A DNA stretch of 64,000 bases from Pseudomonas chlororaphis subsp. piscium (GCF_003850345.1 NZ_CP027707.1:2232001-2296000), one strand, 5' to 3'; shown: positions 30,584 through 41,523, counted from the stretch's first letter. A program made the numbers and translations. The notes: generated by a model from the sequence alone, not told the origin.

Positions 30584-30746
30584 GGAAGTCTCGCAAGCTC
30601 GGAAATGGGCGGGCCGGACAGGCGCTTGTCGAGGGCTTCCGGTCTTGTAGAGTTAAACACCTTGGCGGGCTTTTCGCACTCCGACTTAGGCATGAGGGGA
30701 GGGCTGTGCGACACTTGGTCATTGTCTGTTTTCAAAGGGTGCCAGT

Positions 30747-31052
30747 GTGCAGATCGATTTGAACAACCCTGATGCCTTGACCTCCGAGGCGGTGCGCCAG
30801 TTGCTGGCATCGGCCAGTGACGATGTGCATACCCAGCTGCGAGTGACCAAGACGGGCATTGCCTATATCTCGTCGGGCGTGGTCGGTGGCGCGGACATCG
30901 ACGGCCTGCTGTTCAGGCTGGAAACCTGGGCTGCCGGCTCCGGTTATGTCGGGCTGGTAGCGGCCAGCGATGAGGTCTGGGTGACGCAGATTCTTAACGC
31001 ATTGAAACAGAACTGGCCGAAACCACCGTTCGATTACATCGATATTTACTGA
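30747..31052 (+). CDS. Conserved protein of unknown function
   Basis: A 101-residue protein from a GTG start (MQIDLNNPDALTSEAVRQLL), with a cytoplasmic mixed alpha/beta look and C-terminus PPFDYIDIY. It is preceded by AAGGGTGCCA as a weak ribosome site. No family recognised. Confidence 0.65.
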   Translation: MQIDLNNPDALTSEAVRQLLASASDDVHTQLRVTKTGIAYISSGVVGGADIDGLLFRLETWAAGSGYVGLVAASDEVWVTQILNALKQNWPKPPFDYIDIY

Positions 31053-31212
31053 GGCTGTTCATATCCGGTCACGATTGCTGCATGAAAACGTGGCCGTACC
31101 TGATGCAGACTTGCCCGCTGTCTGGCCAGGAGCCATTGGCCAGTCCGTTTGTGAAACCAATAGTCAGAGCGGTTGTCGCACTATCTCTGCTTATTTTTGA
31201 AAAGGAGGCTTC

Positions 31213-31524
31213 ATGCCTTGGAAGCTCGCGTCATTCGGTACCTTGTTGGCTGCAGTCGTTTTGGCAGGGTGCAGCACTTCTTCACCGGATAAGGATCCGG
31301 TAGCGACCGAGAGCGGCCATAGCCGCTGTGAGGCTAAGGCGGCCGAGTTCGCCATCGGCAAAAAAGCTTCGCCCGAGCTGCTGGAGCAGGCGCGTACTCG
31401 CGCAGGCGCGCAGAACGCCCGTATTCTCAAGCCGAATGACATGATCACCCTGGAATACCGTTCCGATCGGCTGAACCTCAACACCGATACCAACCTGGTG
31501 GTCACCCGGGTCAACTGCGGCTGA
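31213..31524 (+). CDS. Lipoprotein with peptidase-inhibitor I78-like domain
   Basis: A 103-residue protein with a signal peptide and lipobox VLAGC (Cys 20). The mature part carries the I78 pattern: RCEAKAAEFAIGKKAS, ARTRAGAQNARIL, DRLNLNTDTN and a final VNCG, where the two cysteines likely pair. Members inhibit serine peptidases. An AAAAGGAGG site precedes ATG; a terminator follows. Confidence 0.8.
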   Translation: MPWKLASFGTLLAAVVLAGCSTSSPDKDPVATESGHSRCEAKAAEFAIGKKASPELLEQARTRAGAQNARILKPNDMITLEYRSDRLNLNTDTNLVVTRVNCG

Positions 31525-31551
31525 TCTTGTCGGCGCTTTTGCATCTTGCAT

Positions 31552-31583
31552 AAAAAACCCCGTCACATGGACGGGGTTTTTTT
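31552..31583. terminator. Bidirectional terminator
   Basis: CCCCGTC pairs with GACGGGG, flanked by six A and seven T. It separates the I78 lipoprotein gene from the convergent cold-shock gene. Confidence 0.92.
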
Positions 31584-31597
31584 AGCTCGCTGAGAAA

Positions 31598-31810
31598 TTA
31601 CTCAGGACGAACTTGTGCAGCTTGCATACCCTTTTGGCCTTTCTCAGCCACGAAGGAAACGGTCTGGCCTTCTTTCAGGCTTTTGAAACCGTCGCTTTCA
31701 ATAGCTTTGAAGTGTACGAACAGGTCGTCACCGCCACCTTGAGGAGTGATGAAGCCGAAGCCTTTTTCATCGTTGAACCATTTTACGGTGCCGGTTTGGC
31801 GATTAGACAT
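31598..31810 (-). CDS. Cold-shock domain protein (CspA family)
   Basis: A 70-residue protein from ATG 31810. RNP1 (KGFGFITP) and RNP2 (DLFVHFKAI) are intact, so it should bind single-stranded RNA and DNA and act as an RNA chaperone. The frame extends further but the family start is [13 protein letters not shown] long leader with two hairpins lies upstream, as in other csp genes. Confidence 0.95.
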   Translation of the reverse strand: MSNRQTGTVKWFNDEKGFGFITPQGGGDDLFVHFKAIESDGFKSLKEGQTVSFVAEKGQKGMQAAQVRPE

Positions 31811-32103
31811 GGTGTATCTCCAAGAAACATATATTTTCAGTAGTACTGTGCTGCTCAGGCCAACTGGGCACACCGAGCTATCATAGTCGAAATGTTCGAC
31901 TTGGGAGCCCCCCGGACGTGCGGATTCCCAGGTGGTTGAGTCCGTTTTGTTGCTCCGATCGGCTGAAAGCCCCGGTTTAAGGGGCTTTCACCGAAAATAT
32001 TCGGTGATAAAAAAAGCCGTAAAAGCTGCGTAAATTGTGAAAAAAGGCCTGTTTTCAGATCGCATCAAGCCTGAATCAAGGTCCTCTCTCACGCTTTAAA
32101 GAC
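31811..32103 (-). promoter_or_regulatory. Structured upstream region of the csp gene
   Basis: No gene. Two neighbouring hairpins are seen: GAAAGCCCC/GGGGCTTTC at about 31965-31990 and CACCGAA/TTCGGTG at about 31990-32007. Csp transcripts often have long structured leaders that change with temperature; that role is inferred here. The first hairpin might instead end the upstream gene. Confidence 0.45.
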
Positions 32104-32403
32104 TTATTTCACCACCCGGCAAGCGGCAATGGCGTCCAGCGCCTTGGCTCTCAGCGCCGGATCTGGTTGAGTCTGCTTGCTCATGAGTTGTTTGATTTCG
32201 TCGGTAGTGAACTTCTCATTGAGCTTGTCCGCACCACAGGCGCAGTGCTTTTCCGCACTTTTCACATCAACGCTCTGGCTGGCGGCAGCCGTGCAATCCT
32301 TCATGTATTCGGCACGTACCCCGGCTGGCCAGGCGGCTTGCGCGCTCAATGGCAGCAGCAGGGCGAAAGGGGCGGCAAGGGCGAATAGTTGGGTGAGGCG
32401 CAT
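32104..32403 (-). CDS. Exported small protein of unknown function
   Basis: A 99-residue protein with a clear signal peptide (about 1-23, cut after AQA). The mature part has four cysteines (KDCTA, KHCACG, AACRVV), which suggests disulfides in the periplasm. GGAGAGCTCG precedes ATG. No family recognised. Confidence 0.7.
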   Translation of the reverse strand: MRLTQLFALAAPFALLLPLSAQAAWPAGVRAEYMKDCTAAASQSVDVKSAEKHCACGADKLNEKFTTDEIKQLMSKQTQPDPALRAKALDAIAACRVVK

Positions 32404-32676
32404 GAGTCGAGCTCTCCTGGGATTTGGTACAAGAATGGCGATTCTCGGTGTATTTGAGACCGTGCGTACACATCAAGTTCACTTTCTAGTTTAGAAAGCG
32501 CTGTTAAGCTGCTCCCGGTGGGAAGTACGGCGCGATGACCGTTCATCTGTGCTAGCATGCCCGGCTTGGGTGTTTTCAGGCTCTGGGCGAGTTTCAATCC
32601 CACCGCGGTCTATGCCTCTATTTTTTGATTTGAACTCCAGTCACTCTGGTTCGTTTTACCGGTTGGCCGCAAGGCT

Positions 32677-32695
32677 CCTGCCACTGTGAGGCAGG
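32677..32695 (+). promoter_or_regulatory. thrS leader hairpin 1, anticodon-arm-like
   Basis: CCTGCC pairs with GGCAGG and leaves a 7-base loop ACTGTGA with UGU (a Thr anticodon) at loop positions 3-5. Loop position 2 is C instead of the U of real anticodon loops. Confidence 0.5.
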
Positions 32696-32748
32696 CGTTC
32701 GTCACGAACGGCCTGGATCGAACCGCGTACTGGCTCATCCCAACCCAC

Positions 32749-32769
32749 GTGACCTTTGGTAGGGGTCAC
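32749..32769 (+). promoter_or_regulatory. thrS leader hairpin 2, mimic of tRNA-Thr(GGU) anticodon arm
   Basis: GTGACCT pairs with GGGTCAC (one G-T pair) leaving the 7-base loop TTGGTAG: U at position 2, the Thr anticodon GGU at 3-5 and A at 6, as in a true anticodon loop. It ends about 5 bases before the AGGAGAGGAGG ribosome site of thrS, where bound ThrRS could block translation. Confidence 0.65.
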
Positions 32770-32788
32770 CACTAGGAGAGGAGGCGCC

Positions 32789-34711
32789 ATGCCCACTATT
32801 ACTCTTCCCGACGGCAGTCAACGTTCATTCGATCATCCGGTTTCCGTAGCCGAGGTCGCCGCATCCATTGGTGCAGGTCTGGCCAAGGCCACCGTGGCCG
32901 GCAAGGTCAATGGCAAACTGGTCGACGCTAGCGATCTGATCGACGGCGACGCGACCCTGCAAATCATCACGCCAAAGGATGAAGAGGGGCTGGAGATCAT
33001 TCGCCACTCTTGCGCTCACCTGGTTGGCCACGCGGTCAAGCAGCTGTATCCGACTGCGAAGATGGTTATCGGTCCAGTGATCGATGAAGGCTTCTATTAC
33101 GATATCGCCTACGAGCGTCCTTTCACCCCGGACGATCTGGCGGCCATCGAGCAGCGCATGCAGCAGCTGATCGAGAAAGATTACGACGTCATCAAGAAAG
33201 TCACTCCGCGCGCCGAAGTGATCGAAGTGTTCAAGGCTCGCGGCGAAGACTACAAGTTGCGCCTGGTCGAGGACATGCCGAACGAACAGGCCATGGGCCT
33301 GTACTACCACGAAGAATACGTCGACATGTGCCGCGGTCCGCATGTGCCGAATACTCGCTTCCTCAAGTCCTTCAAGCTGACCAAGCTGTCCGGCGCCTAC
33401 TGGCGCGGTGATGCCAAGAACGAGCAACTGCAGCGCGTCTACGGCACCGCCTGGGCGGACAAGAAGCAACTGGCGGCTTACATCCAGCGTATCGAAGAAG
33501 CTGAGAAGCGCGACCATCGCAAGATCGGCAAGCGTCTTGGCCTGTTCCATACCCAGGAAGAAGCGCCGGGCATGGTGTTCTGGCATCCGAATGGCTGGAC
33601 TCTGTACCAGGTGCTCGAGCAATACATGCGCAAGGTTCAGCGCGACAACGGCTACCTGGAGATCAAGACTCCGCAGGTGGTCGATCGCAGCCTGTGGGAG
33701 AAGTCCGGGCACTGGGCCAACTACGCCGAAAACATGTTCACCACCGAGTCGGAAAGCCGCGACTACGCCATCAAGCCGATGAACTGCCCATGCCACGTGC
33801 AGGTATTCAATCAGGGCCTGAAAAGCTACCGCGAGCTGCCGATGCGCCTGGCCGAGTTCGGTGCTTGTCACCGTAACGAGCCGTCCGGTGCATTGCACGG
33901 CATCATGCGGGTGCGTGCCTTCACCCAGGACGATGCGCATATCTTCTGTACCGAAGAGCAGATGCAGGCCGAATCCGCCGCGTTCATCAAGCTGACCATG
34001 GATGTCTATGCCGATTTCGGCTTCAAGGACATCGAAATGAAGCTTTCCACCCGCCCTGAAAAGCGTGTGGGTTCCGACGAGCTGTGGGATCGCGCTGAAA
34101 ATGCCTTGGCCGCCGCGCTTGATAGCGCCGGGTTACCGTATGACCTGCAACCGGGCGAAGGGGCGTTCTACGGTCCGAAAATCGAGTTTTCGCTGAAAGA
34201 CTGCCTGGGGCGTGTCTGGCAGTGTGGTACCTTGCAGCTCGATTTCAACCTGCCGATCCGTCTGGGCGCCGAGTACGTTTCCGAAGATAACAGCCGTAAA
34301 CATCCGGTGATGTTGCACCGGGCGATCCTCGGTTCCTTCGAGCGTTTCGTCGGGATTTTGATCGAGCATTACGAAGGGGCATTCCCTGCGTGGCTGGCTC
34401 CGACCCAGGCGGTGGTGATGAATATCACTGATAAACAGGCAGATTTTGCCCTCGAAGTGGAAAAAACCCTCAACCAAAGCGGATTTCGTGCCAAGTCTGA
34501 CTTGAGAAATGAAAAGATCGGCTTTAAAATCCGCGAGCATACTTTGCTCAAGGTTCCCTATCTCTTGGTTATTGGAGATCGGGAAGTCGAGACGCAGACT
34601 GTCGCTGTGCGTACCCGTGAAGGTGCCGACCTGGGCTCGATGCCCGTCGCTCAGTTCTCGGAGTTCCTTGCACAAGCGGTTTCCCGGCGTGGTCGCCCAG
34701 ATTCGGAGTAA
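32789..34711 (+). CDS. thrS: Threonyl-tRNA synthetase
   Basis: A 640-residue class II synthetase. TGS domain about 1-61, editing domain with [16 protein letters not shown], the catalytic core with motif 2 [10 protein letters not shown] and the zinc ligands (Cys in MNCPCH and two His), and the C-terminal anticodon domain. Start ATG 32789 lies behind a strong purine-rich site; the frame from 32756 has no merit. It charges tRNA-Thr and, in E. coli, represses its own translation. Confidence 0.98.
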   Translation: MPTITLPDGSQRSFDHPVSVAEVAASIGAGLAKATVAGKVNGKLVDASDLIDGDATLQIITPKDEEGLEIIRHSCAHLVGHAVKQLYPTAKMVIGPVIDEGFYYDIAYERPFTPDDLAAIEQRMQQLIEKDYDVIKKVTPRAEVIEVFKARGEDYKLRLVEDMPNEQAMGLYYHEEYVDMCRGPHVPNTRFLKSFKLTKLSGAYWRGDAKNEQLQRVYGTAWADKKQLAAYIQRIEEAEKRDHRKIGKRLGLFHTQEEAPGMVFWHPNGWTLYQVLEQYMRKVQRDNGYLEIKTPQVVDRSLWEKSGHWANYAENMFTTESESRDYAIKPMNCPCHVQVFNQGLKSYRELPMRLAEFGACHRNEPSGALHGIMRVRAFTQDDAHIFCTEEQMQAESAAFIKLTMDVYADFGFKDIEMKLSTRPEKRVGSDELWDRAENALAAALDSAGLPYDLQPGEGAFYGPKIEFSLKDCLGRVWQCGTLQLDFNLPIRLGAEYVSEDNSRKHPVMLHRAILGSFERFVGILIEHYEGAFPAWLAPTQAVVMNITDKQADFALEVEKTLNQSGFRAKSDLRNEKIGFKIREHTLLKVPYLLVIGDREVETQTVAVRTREGADLGSMPVAQFSEFLAQAVSRRGRPDSE

Positions 34712-35262
34712 TTATTATTAAGCGTGAAATGAGACAAGATAAACGAGCTGCACCGAAAGCCCCGATCAACGAGAATATCTCGGCACGCGAGGTTCGGTTA
34801 ATTGGCGCTGACGGCGAGCAGATTGGCATCGTCTCGATTGATGAAGCGCTTCGTATTGCTGAAGAAGCCAAGCTTGATCTGGTGGAAATCTCCGCCGACG
34901 CAGTCCCACCGGTTTGCCGTGTGATGGACTACGGCAAGTCGATCTTCGAGAAGAAGAAGCAGATTGCCGCGGCGAAGAAGAACCAGAAGCAGATTCAGGT
35001 AAAAGAAATCAAGTTTCGTCCAGGGACGGAGGAAGGGGATTACCAGGTAAAACTGCGCAACCTGGTACGTTTCCTGAGTGACGGGGACAGGGCCAAGGTA
35101 TCCTTGCGATTCCGCGGCCGTGAGATGGCCCACCAGGAGCTGGGGATGGAACTCCTCAAGCGGGTTGAAGCTGACCTGCAAGAGTACGGTTCGGTCGAAC
35201 AGCATCCTAAGATGGAAGGACGCCAGCTGATCATGGTCATCGCCCCGAAAAAGAAGAAGTAA
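34711..35262 (+). CDS. infC: Translation initiation factor IF-3
   Basis: IF-3 binds the 30S subunit and checks the start codon. The sequence [20 protein letters not shown] and the C-terminal domain ending VIAPKKKK are typical. The coding frame reaches upstream of ATG 34729 through three ATT codons (34711, 34714, 34717). An AUU start is a family hallmark used for IF-3 self-control. I list the first ATT (183 residues), although GGAG at 34705-34708 is better spaced for 34714 or 34717. It overlaps the thrS stop by one base. Confidence 0.93.
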   Translation: MIIKREMRQDKRAAPKAPINENISAREVRLIGADGEQIGIVSIDEALRIAEEAKLDLVEISADAVPPVCRVMDYGKSIFEKKKQIAAAKKNQKQIQVKEIKFRPGTEEGDYQVKLRNLVRFLSDGDRAKVSLRFRGREMAHQELGMELLKRVEADLQEYGSVEQHPKMEGRQLIMVIAPKKKK

Positions 35263-35322
35263 TCAACAGGGCACGGCAGGCCTTCTGATTATGTTTATCA
35301 ACTGAATGCGGAGTATCCGAAC

Positions 35323-35517
35323 ATGCCAAAGATGAAAACCAAAAGTGGTGCTGCTAAGCGGTTTCTGAAAACTGCTAACGGTATCAAGCACAAGCACGCT
35401 TTCAAGAGCCACATCCTGACCAAAATGTCGACCAAGCGTAAGCGTCAACTGCGCGGTAGCAGCTTGCTGCATCCGTCTGACGTGGCAAAAGTCGAGCGCA
35501 TGCTGCGCCTTCGTTAA
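35323..35517 (+). CDS. rpmI: 50S ribosomal protein L35
   Basis: A 64-residue very basic protein ([20 protein letters not shown]) in the conserved infC-rpmI-rplT order, at normal family length. Confidence 0.97.
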   Translation: MPKMKTKSGAAKRFLKTANGIKHKHAFKSHILTKMSTKRKRQLRGSSLLHPSDVAKVERMLRLR

Positions 35518-35547
35518 TTTTTGGATCAAGAATAGAGGAAGTAACTC

Positions 35548-35904
35548 ATGGCTCGTGTAAAGCGTGGCGTCATTGCCCGTAAACGTCACAAAAAAATTCT
35601 GAAACTTGCTAAAGGCTACTACGGCGCGCGTTCCCGCGTATTCCGTGTTGCCAAGCAAGCGGTAATCAAGGCAGGCCAATACGCCTACCGTGACCGTCGT
35701 CAGAAAAAACGTCAGTTCCGCGCTCTGTGGATCGCCCGTATCAACGCTGGTGCTCGTATCAACGGTCTGTCCTACAGCCGTTTCATCGCCGGCCTGAAAA
35801 AAGCGTCCATCGAGATCGACCGTAAGGTTCTGGCTGATCTGGCAGTGAACGAAAAAGCGGCGTTTGCTGCGATTGTCGAGAAAGCTAAAGCCACTCTGGC
35901 TTAA
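35548..35904 (+). CDS. rplT: 50S ribosomal protein L20
   Basis: A 118-residue basic protein ([20 protein letters not shown]). L20 is needed early in large-subunit assembly and in E. coli represses its own operon. It is followed by a strong terminator before pheS. Confidence 0.97.
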   Translation: MARVKRGVIARKRHKKILKLAKGYYGARSRVFRVAKQAVIKAGQYAYRDRRQKKRQFRALWIARINAGARINGLSYSRFIAGLKKASIEIDRKVLADLAVNEKAAFAAIVEKAKATLA

Positions 35905-35957
35905 GTACCCCCGACAGTCACCCGGGCTCACCTCTGTGGGCTCAGGTGTTAAACGTC

Positions 35958-37030
<1,073 letters not shown>

Positions 37031-37066
37031 GTCGCACGCCCGTAACGAATCTTTCAGGAGAGCAGG

Positions 37067-39445
37067 ATGAAATTCAGTGAACAATGGCTGCGCGGCTGGG
37101 TAAGCCCGCAGGTAAGTCGCGACGAGCTGGTTGCTCGTCTGTCGATGGCCGGTCTTGAGGTCGATAGCGTGACGCCGGCCGCCGGTGTTTTCAGTGGCGT
37201 GGTGGTGGGCGAGGTGCTGAGCACCGAGCAACATCCCGATGCCGACAAGCTGCGCGTTTGCCAGGTCAGCAATGGCGCGGAAACCTTCCAGGTCGTGTGC
37301 GGTGCGCCAAACGTGCGTCCGGGCCTGAAGATCCCTTTCGCCATGATCGGTGCTGAGCTGCCTGGCGACTTCAAGATCAAGAAGGCCAAGCTGCGCGGCG
37401 TCGAATCGAACGGCATGCTGTGTTCCCAGGTAGAGCTGCAGGTGGGAGAGGGCAATGACGGTCTGATGGAGTTGCCGGCCGATGCGCCGGTAGGCAAGGA
37501 TTTTCGTGAGTACCTGGAGCTGGACGATGCCAGCATTGAGGTCGATCTGACCCCGAACCGCGGTGATTGCCTGTCTCTGGCGGGCCTTGCTCGTGAAGTT
37601 GGCGCGCTCTATGCCGCACCAGTCACCCGTCCAGTGGTGCTATCCGTTGCGCCTGCGCACGACGAAGTGCGTCCGGTTGAAGTGCTGGCGCCCGCGGCTT
37701 GCCCGCGTTATCTGGGCCGGGTTGTCCGCAATGTCGACCTGTCCAAGCCGACCCCGCTGTGGATGGTCGAGCGCCTGCGTCGTGCTGATGTACGCAGCAT
37801 CGATGCGGCCGTGGACATCACCAACTACGTGATGCTGGAGCTGGGGCAGCCGCTGCATGCTTTCGATCTCGCTGAAATCAACGGTGGCATCCGTGTACGG
37901 ATGGCCGAAGAGGGTGAGAAGCTGGTCTTGCTGGATGGCCAGGAAGTGACCCTGCGCAGCGATACCCTGGTTATCGCCGACCATACCCGCGCTCTGGCGA
38001 TTGCCGGTGTCATGGGTGGCGAACACAGTGGTGTAACTGCGACTACCTGCGATGTTTTCCTGGAAAGTGCCTTCTTCGACCAGATTGCTGTCGCTGGTAA
38101 AGCTCGTTCCTATGGTCTGCACACCGACGCCTCGCATCGCTACGAGCGTGGTGTGGACTGGCAGCTTGCCCGTGAAGCCATGGAGCGTGCCACTGGCCTG
38201 TTGTTGGAGATCACCGGTGGCGAAGCCGGCCCGATCATCGAAGCGGTCAGCGAGCAGTACCTGCCGTCGATCGCTCCAGTCACCCTGCGTGCCGAGCGCA
38301 TCACCCAGATGCTGGGTATGGAAATCGACGCGTCGGAAGTCGAGCGTCTGCTCGGTGCCCTGGGCCTGAAGATTTCCGCCGATGGAGCAGGGCAGTGGCG
38401 CGTTGAAGTGCCAAGCCATCGCTTCGACATCAGCCTGGAAGTCGATCTGATCGAAGAGTTGGCCCGTCTGTACGGCTACAACCGCCTGCCGGTTCGCTAC
38501 CCACAAGCGCGTCTGGCTCCACAAGCCAAGGCCGAAGCTCGTAGCGATCTGCCTGAGCTGCGTCGTTTGCTCGTGGCCCGTGGTTATCAGGAGGCTATTA
38601 CTTACAGCTTCATCGATCCGAAACAGTTCGAGTTGTTTAATCCAGGTGTCGAGCCGCTGTTGCTGGCCAACCCGATTTCCAACGACATGGCTGCCATGCG
38701 TTCGTCGCTGTGGCCGGGGCTGGTCAAGGCGCTTCAGCACAACCTGAACCGTCAGCAGGACCGTGTCCGTCTGTTCGAGAGCGGTCTGCGTTTCGTCGGT
38801 CAACTGGAAGGCTTGAAGCAAGAGCCGATGCTGGCCGGTGTGGTATGCGGCACTCGTCTACCGGAAGGTTGGGCACAAGGTCGCGACGTTGTGGACTTCT
38901 TTGACGTCAAGGCTGACGTGGAAGCGGTACTGGGCTTTGCCGGCGCACTCGATGCTTTCACTTTTGCGCCTGGCAAGCACCCTGCGTTGCATCCGGGTCA
39001 AACTGCGCGGATCGAGCGTGAAGGTCGCCTGGTTGGCTATATTGGCGCTATCCACCCTGAATTGTCGAAAACCCTCGGTCTCGATCGTCCGGTTTTCGTT
39101 TTCGAGCTGGTTCTGGCCGAAGTAGCTTCGGGAAAAATGCCTGAATTCCACGAGTTGTCGCGCTTTCCTGAAGTGCGTCGTGACTTGGCCTTGCTGGCTG
39201 ATCGCGATGTTGCTGCCAGTGCGGTACTGGATGTAATCCGTGAGAATGCAGGCGAATGGCTGACAGACCTCAGGTTGTTTGACGTGTACCAGGGTAAAGG
39301 CATTGATCCTCATAGAAAAAGCCTTGCAGTTGGCTTGACCTGGCAGCATCCATCGCGCACTCTTAATGACGATGAGGTGAACTCCACGACGCAAAATATC
39401 CTCACCTCGCTCGAACAAAGGTTGAACGCCACGTTAAGGAAGTGA
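37067..39445 (+). CDS. pheT: Phenylalanyl-tRNA synthetase beta subunit
   Basis: A 792-residue protein with the usual parts in order: EMAP/OB-type tRNA-binding domain (about 40-150), B3/B4 editing domain (around 210-400), B5 domains, and a C-terminal ferredoxin-like anticodon domain ending near residue 790. Ribosome site AGGAGAGCAGG. Three bases separate its stop from ihfA. Confidence 0.97.
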   Translation: MKFSEQWLRGWVSPQVSRDELVARLSMAGLEVDSVTPAAGVFSGVVVGEVLSTEQHPDADKLRVCQVSNGAETFQVVCGAPNVRPGLKIPFAMIGAELPGDFKIKKAKLRGVESNGMLCSQVELQVGEGNDGLMELPADAPVGKDFREYLELDDASIEVDLTPNRGDCLSLAGLAREVGALYAAPVTRPVVLSVAPAHDEVRPVEVLAPAACPRYLGRVVRNVDLSKPTPLWMVERLRRADVRSIDAAVDITNYVMLELGQPLHAFDLAEINGGIRVRMAEEGEKLVLLDGQEVTLRSDTLVIADHTRALAIAGVMGGEHSGVTATTCDVFLESAFFDQIAVAGKARSYGLHTDASHRYERGVDWQLAREAMERATGLLLEITGGEAGPIIEAVSEQYLPSIAPVTLRAERITQMLGMEIDASEVERLLGALGLKISADGAGQWRVEVPSHRFDISLEVDLIEELARLYGYNRLPVRYPQARLAPQAKAEARSDLPELRRLLVARGYQEAITYSFIDPKQFELFNPGVEPLLLANPISNDMAAMRSSLWPGLVKALQHNLNRQQDRVRLFESGLRFVGQLEGLKQEPMLAGVVCGTRLPEGWAQGRDVVDFFDVKADVEAVLGFAGALDAFTFAPGKHPALHPGQTARIEREGRLVGYIGAIHPELSKTLGLDRPVFVFELVLAEVASGKMPEFHELSRFPEVRRDLALLADRDVAASAVLDVIRENAGEWLTDLRLFDVYQGKGIDPHRKSLAVGLTWQHPSRTLNDDEVNSTTQNILTSLEQRLNATLRK

Positions 39446-39448
39446 CGT

Positions 39449-39751
39449 ATGGGGGCTCTGACGAAAGCTGAAATGGCCGAACGTCTCTACGAAGAGCTGG
39501 GCCTGAATAAACGTGAGGCCAAGGAATTGGTCGAGCTGTTTTTTGAGGAAATCAGGCACGCTCTCGAAGATAACGAACAGGTCAAACTGTCCGGTTTCGG
39601 TAACTTCGATCTTCGGGATAAACGCCAGCGACCTGGCCGTAACCCGAAGACGGGTGAAGAAATCCCGATCACGGCACGCCGTGTGGTCACCTTTCGTCCA
39701 GGGCAGAAGTTGAAGGCCCGAGTTGAGGCTTATGCTGGAACCAAGTCATAA
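39449..39751 (+). CDS. ihfA: Integration host factor subunit alpha
   Basis: A 100-residue HU-family protein ([40 protein letters not shown]). With IhfB it bends DNA at specific sites, including phage attachment sites. The pheT-ihfA order is conserved in gamma-proteobacteria. Confidence 0.97.
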   Translation: MGALTKAEMAERLYEELGLNKREAKELVELFFEEIRHALEDNEQVKLSGFGNFDLRDKRQRPGRNPKTGEEIPITARRVVTFRPGQKLKARVEAYAGTKS

Positions 39752-40088
39752 CGACGAGCTCCCGGTCATTCCGGGCAAGCGCTACTTCACCATCGGCGAA
39801 GTCAGCGAGCTCTGTGCGGTCAAACCGCATGTGCTGCGTTATTGGGAGCAGGAGTTTCCTCAACTCAACCCCGTCAAGCGCCGCGGAAATCGCCGGTATT
39901 ATCAGCGCCAGGACGTGCTGATGATCCGGCAGATCCGCGCGTTGCTTTATGATCAGGGGTTCACCATCGGTGGAGCGCGCCTGCGCCTTTCCGGTGATGA
40001 AGCCAAAGACGACACCACCCAGTACAAGCAATTGATCCGCCAGATGATCTCCGAACTGGAGGACGTTCTGGTGGTACTCAAGAAGTAA
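39732..40088 (+). CDS. MerR family transcriptional regulator
   Basis: A 118-residue protein from ATG 39732, inside the end of ihfA (20-base overlap). The N-terminal winged helix is clear ([20 protein letters not shown] ... YWEQEFP) and a short helix follows. It has no effector domain beyond that. Very conserved in Pseudomonas after ihfA; target genes are unknown. Confidence 0.9.
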   Translation: MLEPSHNDELPVIPGKRYFTIGEVSELCAVKPHVLRYWEQEFPQLNPVKRRGNRRYYQRQDVLMIRQIRALLYDQGFTIGGARLRLSGDEAKDDTTQYKQLIRQMISELEDVLVVLKK

Positions 40089-40179
40089 TTTTCAGCTTTT
40101 AAAATACTTCCATATTTCAAAAGCTTGCGATATATTCTTGAGCGCTTCGTTAAGAAGCGAACCCAGTAACACGCCTAGT

Positions 40180-40256
40180 CGGGGCGTAGCGCAGTCCGGT
40201 AGCGCACTAGCATGGGGTGCTAGGGGTCGAGTGTTCGAATCACTCCGTCCCGACCA
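40180..40256 (+). tRNA. tRNA-Pro(GGG), prophage attachment site
   Basis: A 77-base cloverleaf with acceptor CGGGGCG/CGTCCCG, anticodon loop ATGGGGT (GGG) and encoded CCA. A phage integrase gene begins 83 bases beyond, reading toward it, so its 3' half is the likely attL core. The partner att copy lies outside the window. Confidence 0.93.
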
Positions 40257-40270
40257 TATTTTTCAATGAC

Positions 40271-40342
40271 TTAGCCGCTTTCGAGCGGCTTTGTTGTTTG
40301 TGCCATAGTGACTTTTCGAGTGACCTTGGACTTTTTCTTCAT
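40271..40342 (-). CDS. Possible 23-residue peptide after the integrase
   Basis: ATG 40342 overlaps the integrase stop (ATGA) and has GGAGGGAGG upstream. The peptide MKKKSKVTRKVTMAQTTKPL is very basic. Its end runs through the terminator hairpin. Translation by coupling is possible, but there is no other support. Confidence 0.3.
   Translation of the reverse strand: MKKKSKVTRKVTMAQTTKPLESG
40273..40297 (+). terminator. Hairpin after tRNA-Pro
   Basis: AGCCGCT pairs perfectly with AGCGGCT around a TTCG tetraloop, followed by TTGTTG. It can end the tRNA transcript; it lies on the prophage side of the junction. Confidence 0.75.
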
Positions 40343-41523
40343 GCCTCCCTCCTTTTCAGAATCGTCAGCGCTGGTGCGCGCGAGTCGGTTGCTGATACCT
40401 TATTTGCTGCCGTAATGAGCTGATCCAGTTCCGCCGCCGAGTAGTGGCTGGTGATGCTGCCATTCTTGTGGCCGAGCAATGCTTTCCGATCCTCCTCAGT
40501 CACGCCTGCTGCACGTAGCCTTCTCCCAAAGGTGTGTTTCAGGTCGTGTATGCGGATTCTGGCAAAGCCGTCATGTGCCGGCCGCAAGAACTTCTCCTGC
40601 CATTTCTTCGCCGATCGGACCCGCGCCTTCTTCCAGGCCGAGTCATTCATGCGGTGAACCGTCGTTTCATTCCCCTCGCCATCTGGCTTGCCAAACGGGA
40701 ACACGTAGAGCTGATGATTGCCGCGCTGCTTCTCGATCACCGACTTGGCCACATCATTTAAAACGACCAGGCGCTCGTCTCGGTTCTTCACTCCAGACCT
40801 GGCGCTTCTTCCGCCAAATCCTGCTGGGATCAGGAACACACTCGTTCCCAGTTCCGGTACCGCAATCTCCCAATTCCACTGAAGCTTGCAAACTTCTTGC
40901 TCCCGACATCCCGTGTTGACCTTGAACAAGGCCATGGTCTGAAGGTGCGCCGGGAGCTCGGCGAACAGGATCGACTGCTCTTCCCATGAAAGCGGGTAGG
41001 GCTTTCGGCTGTTCGTCTTCTCATCCAGCAGAGAGATCATCGGCACAACATCGAGCAATGGCCGGCGCTCTTCATCCCGCCACTTCCGCGCACAAAGATT
41101 CAGCACTCGAATCACTCGTTGAAGCGCAATGTTCACCGTCCGGTTGGTGACAGGCTTACCCTCGGTCGGGTGCAGCTTCGACTGGATGTACGGGGCGAGC
41201 GCGTCATCATCGATATGGGTGAGCGGCATATCCCCAATGAATGGGTCCAGCTGCTCCATATAAGTAGCTGAAATGTGGATTGAGGCCTGGTCCTTTACTT
41301 CCAGCAGGAAGCGGGTCGCCGCCTCTCGCCATGTCCTGGTCCGCCGAACGCCATACACTTTCTGCTGGCGCAACTGCTCCAGCTTGTGGATCAGGTACTG
41401 CTCTGCTTCGGCGCGGATACTAGTGCCAGTACTCTCCTGAATTCGCTCTCCTCTGTACTTTTTGTCGATCTTCCAGATGCCGTTCGGCATTTGCTGGAGG
41501 CCTGTGATTGCTTTTTGGGCCAC
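40339..41523 (-). CDS. int: Phage integrase, tyrosine recombinase family
   Basis: A 394-residue protein. The N-terminal arm-binding part is about 1-60, the core-binding SAM-like domain about 70-165, and the catalytic domain about 185-370 with Arg in NTGCREQEV, the HDLKH box, LLGHKNGSITSHYS and the nucleophile Tyr. The box has Lys where Arg is usual, a variant I also remember in other Pseudomonas prophage integrases. It should recombine attP with tRNA-Pro. The 5' part overlaps the neighbouring gene by 133 bases. Confidence 0.95.
   Translation of the reverse strand: MAQKAITGLQQMPNGIWKIDKKYRGERIQESTGTSIRAEAEQYLIHKLEQLRQQKVYGVRRTRTWREAATRFLLEVKDQASIHISATYMEQLDPFIGDMPLTHIDDDALAPYIQSKLHPTEGKPVTNRTVNIALQRVIRVLNLCARKWRDEERRPLLDVVPMISLLDEKTNSRKPYPLSWEEQSILFAELPAHLQTMALFKVNTGCREQEVCKLQWNWEIAVPELGTSVFLIPAGFGGRSARSGVKNRDERLVVLNDVAKSVIEKQRGNHQLYVFPFGKPDGEGNETTVHRMNDSAWKKARVRSAKKWQEKFLRPAHDGFARIRIHDLKHTFGRRLRAAGVTEEDRKALLGHKNGSITSHYSAAELDQLITAANKVSATDSRAPALTILKRREA

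Noticed and set aside
41045..41060. Integrase HDLKH box read as a broken active site
   Set aside because: Lys replaces the usual Arg, but I remember the same variant in other intact prophage integrases, and all other catalytic residues are present.
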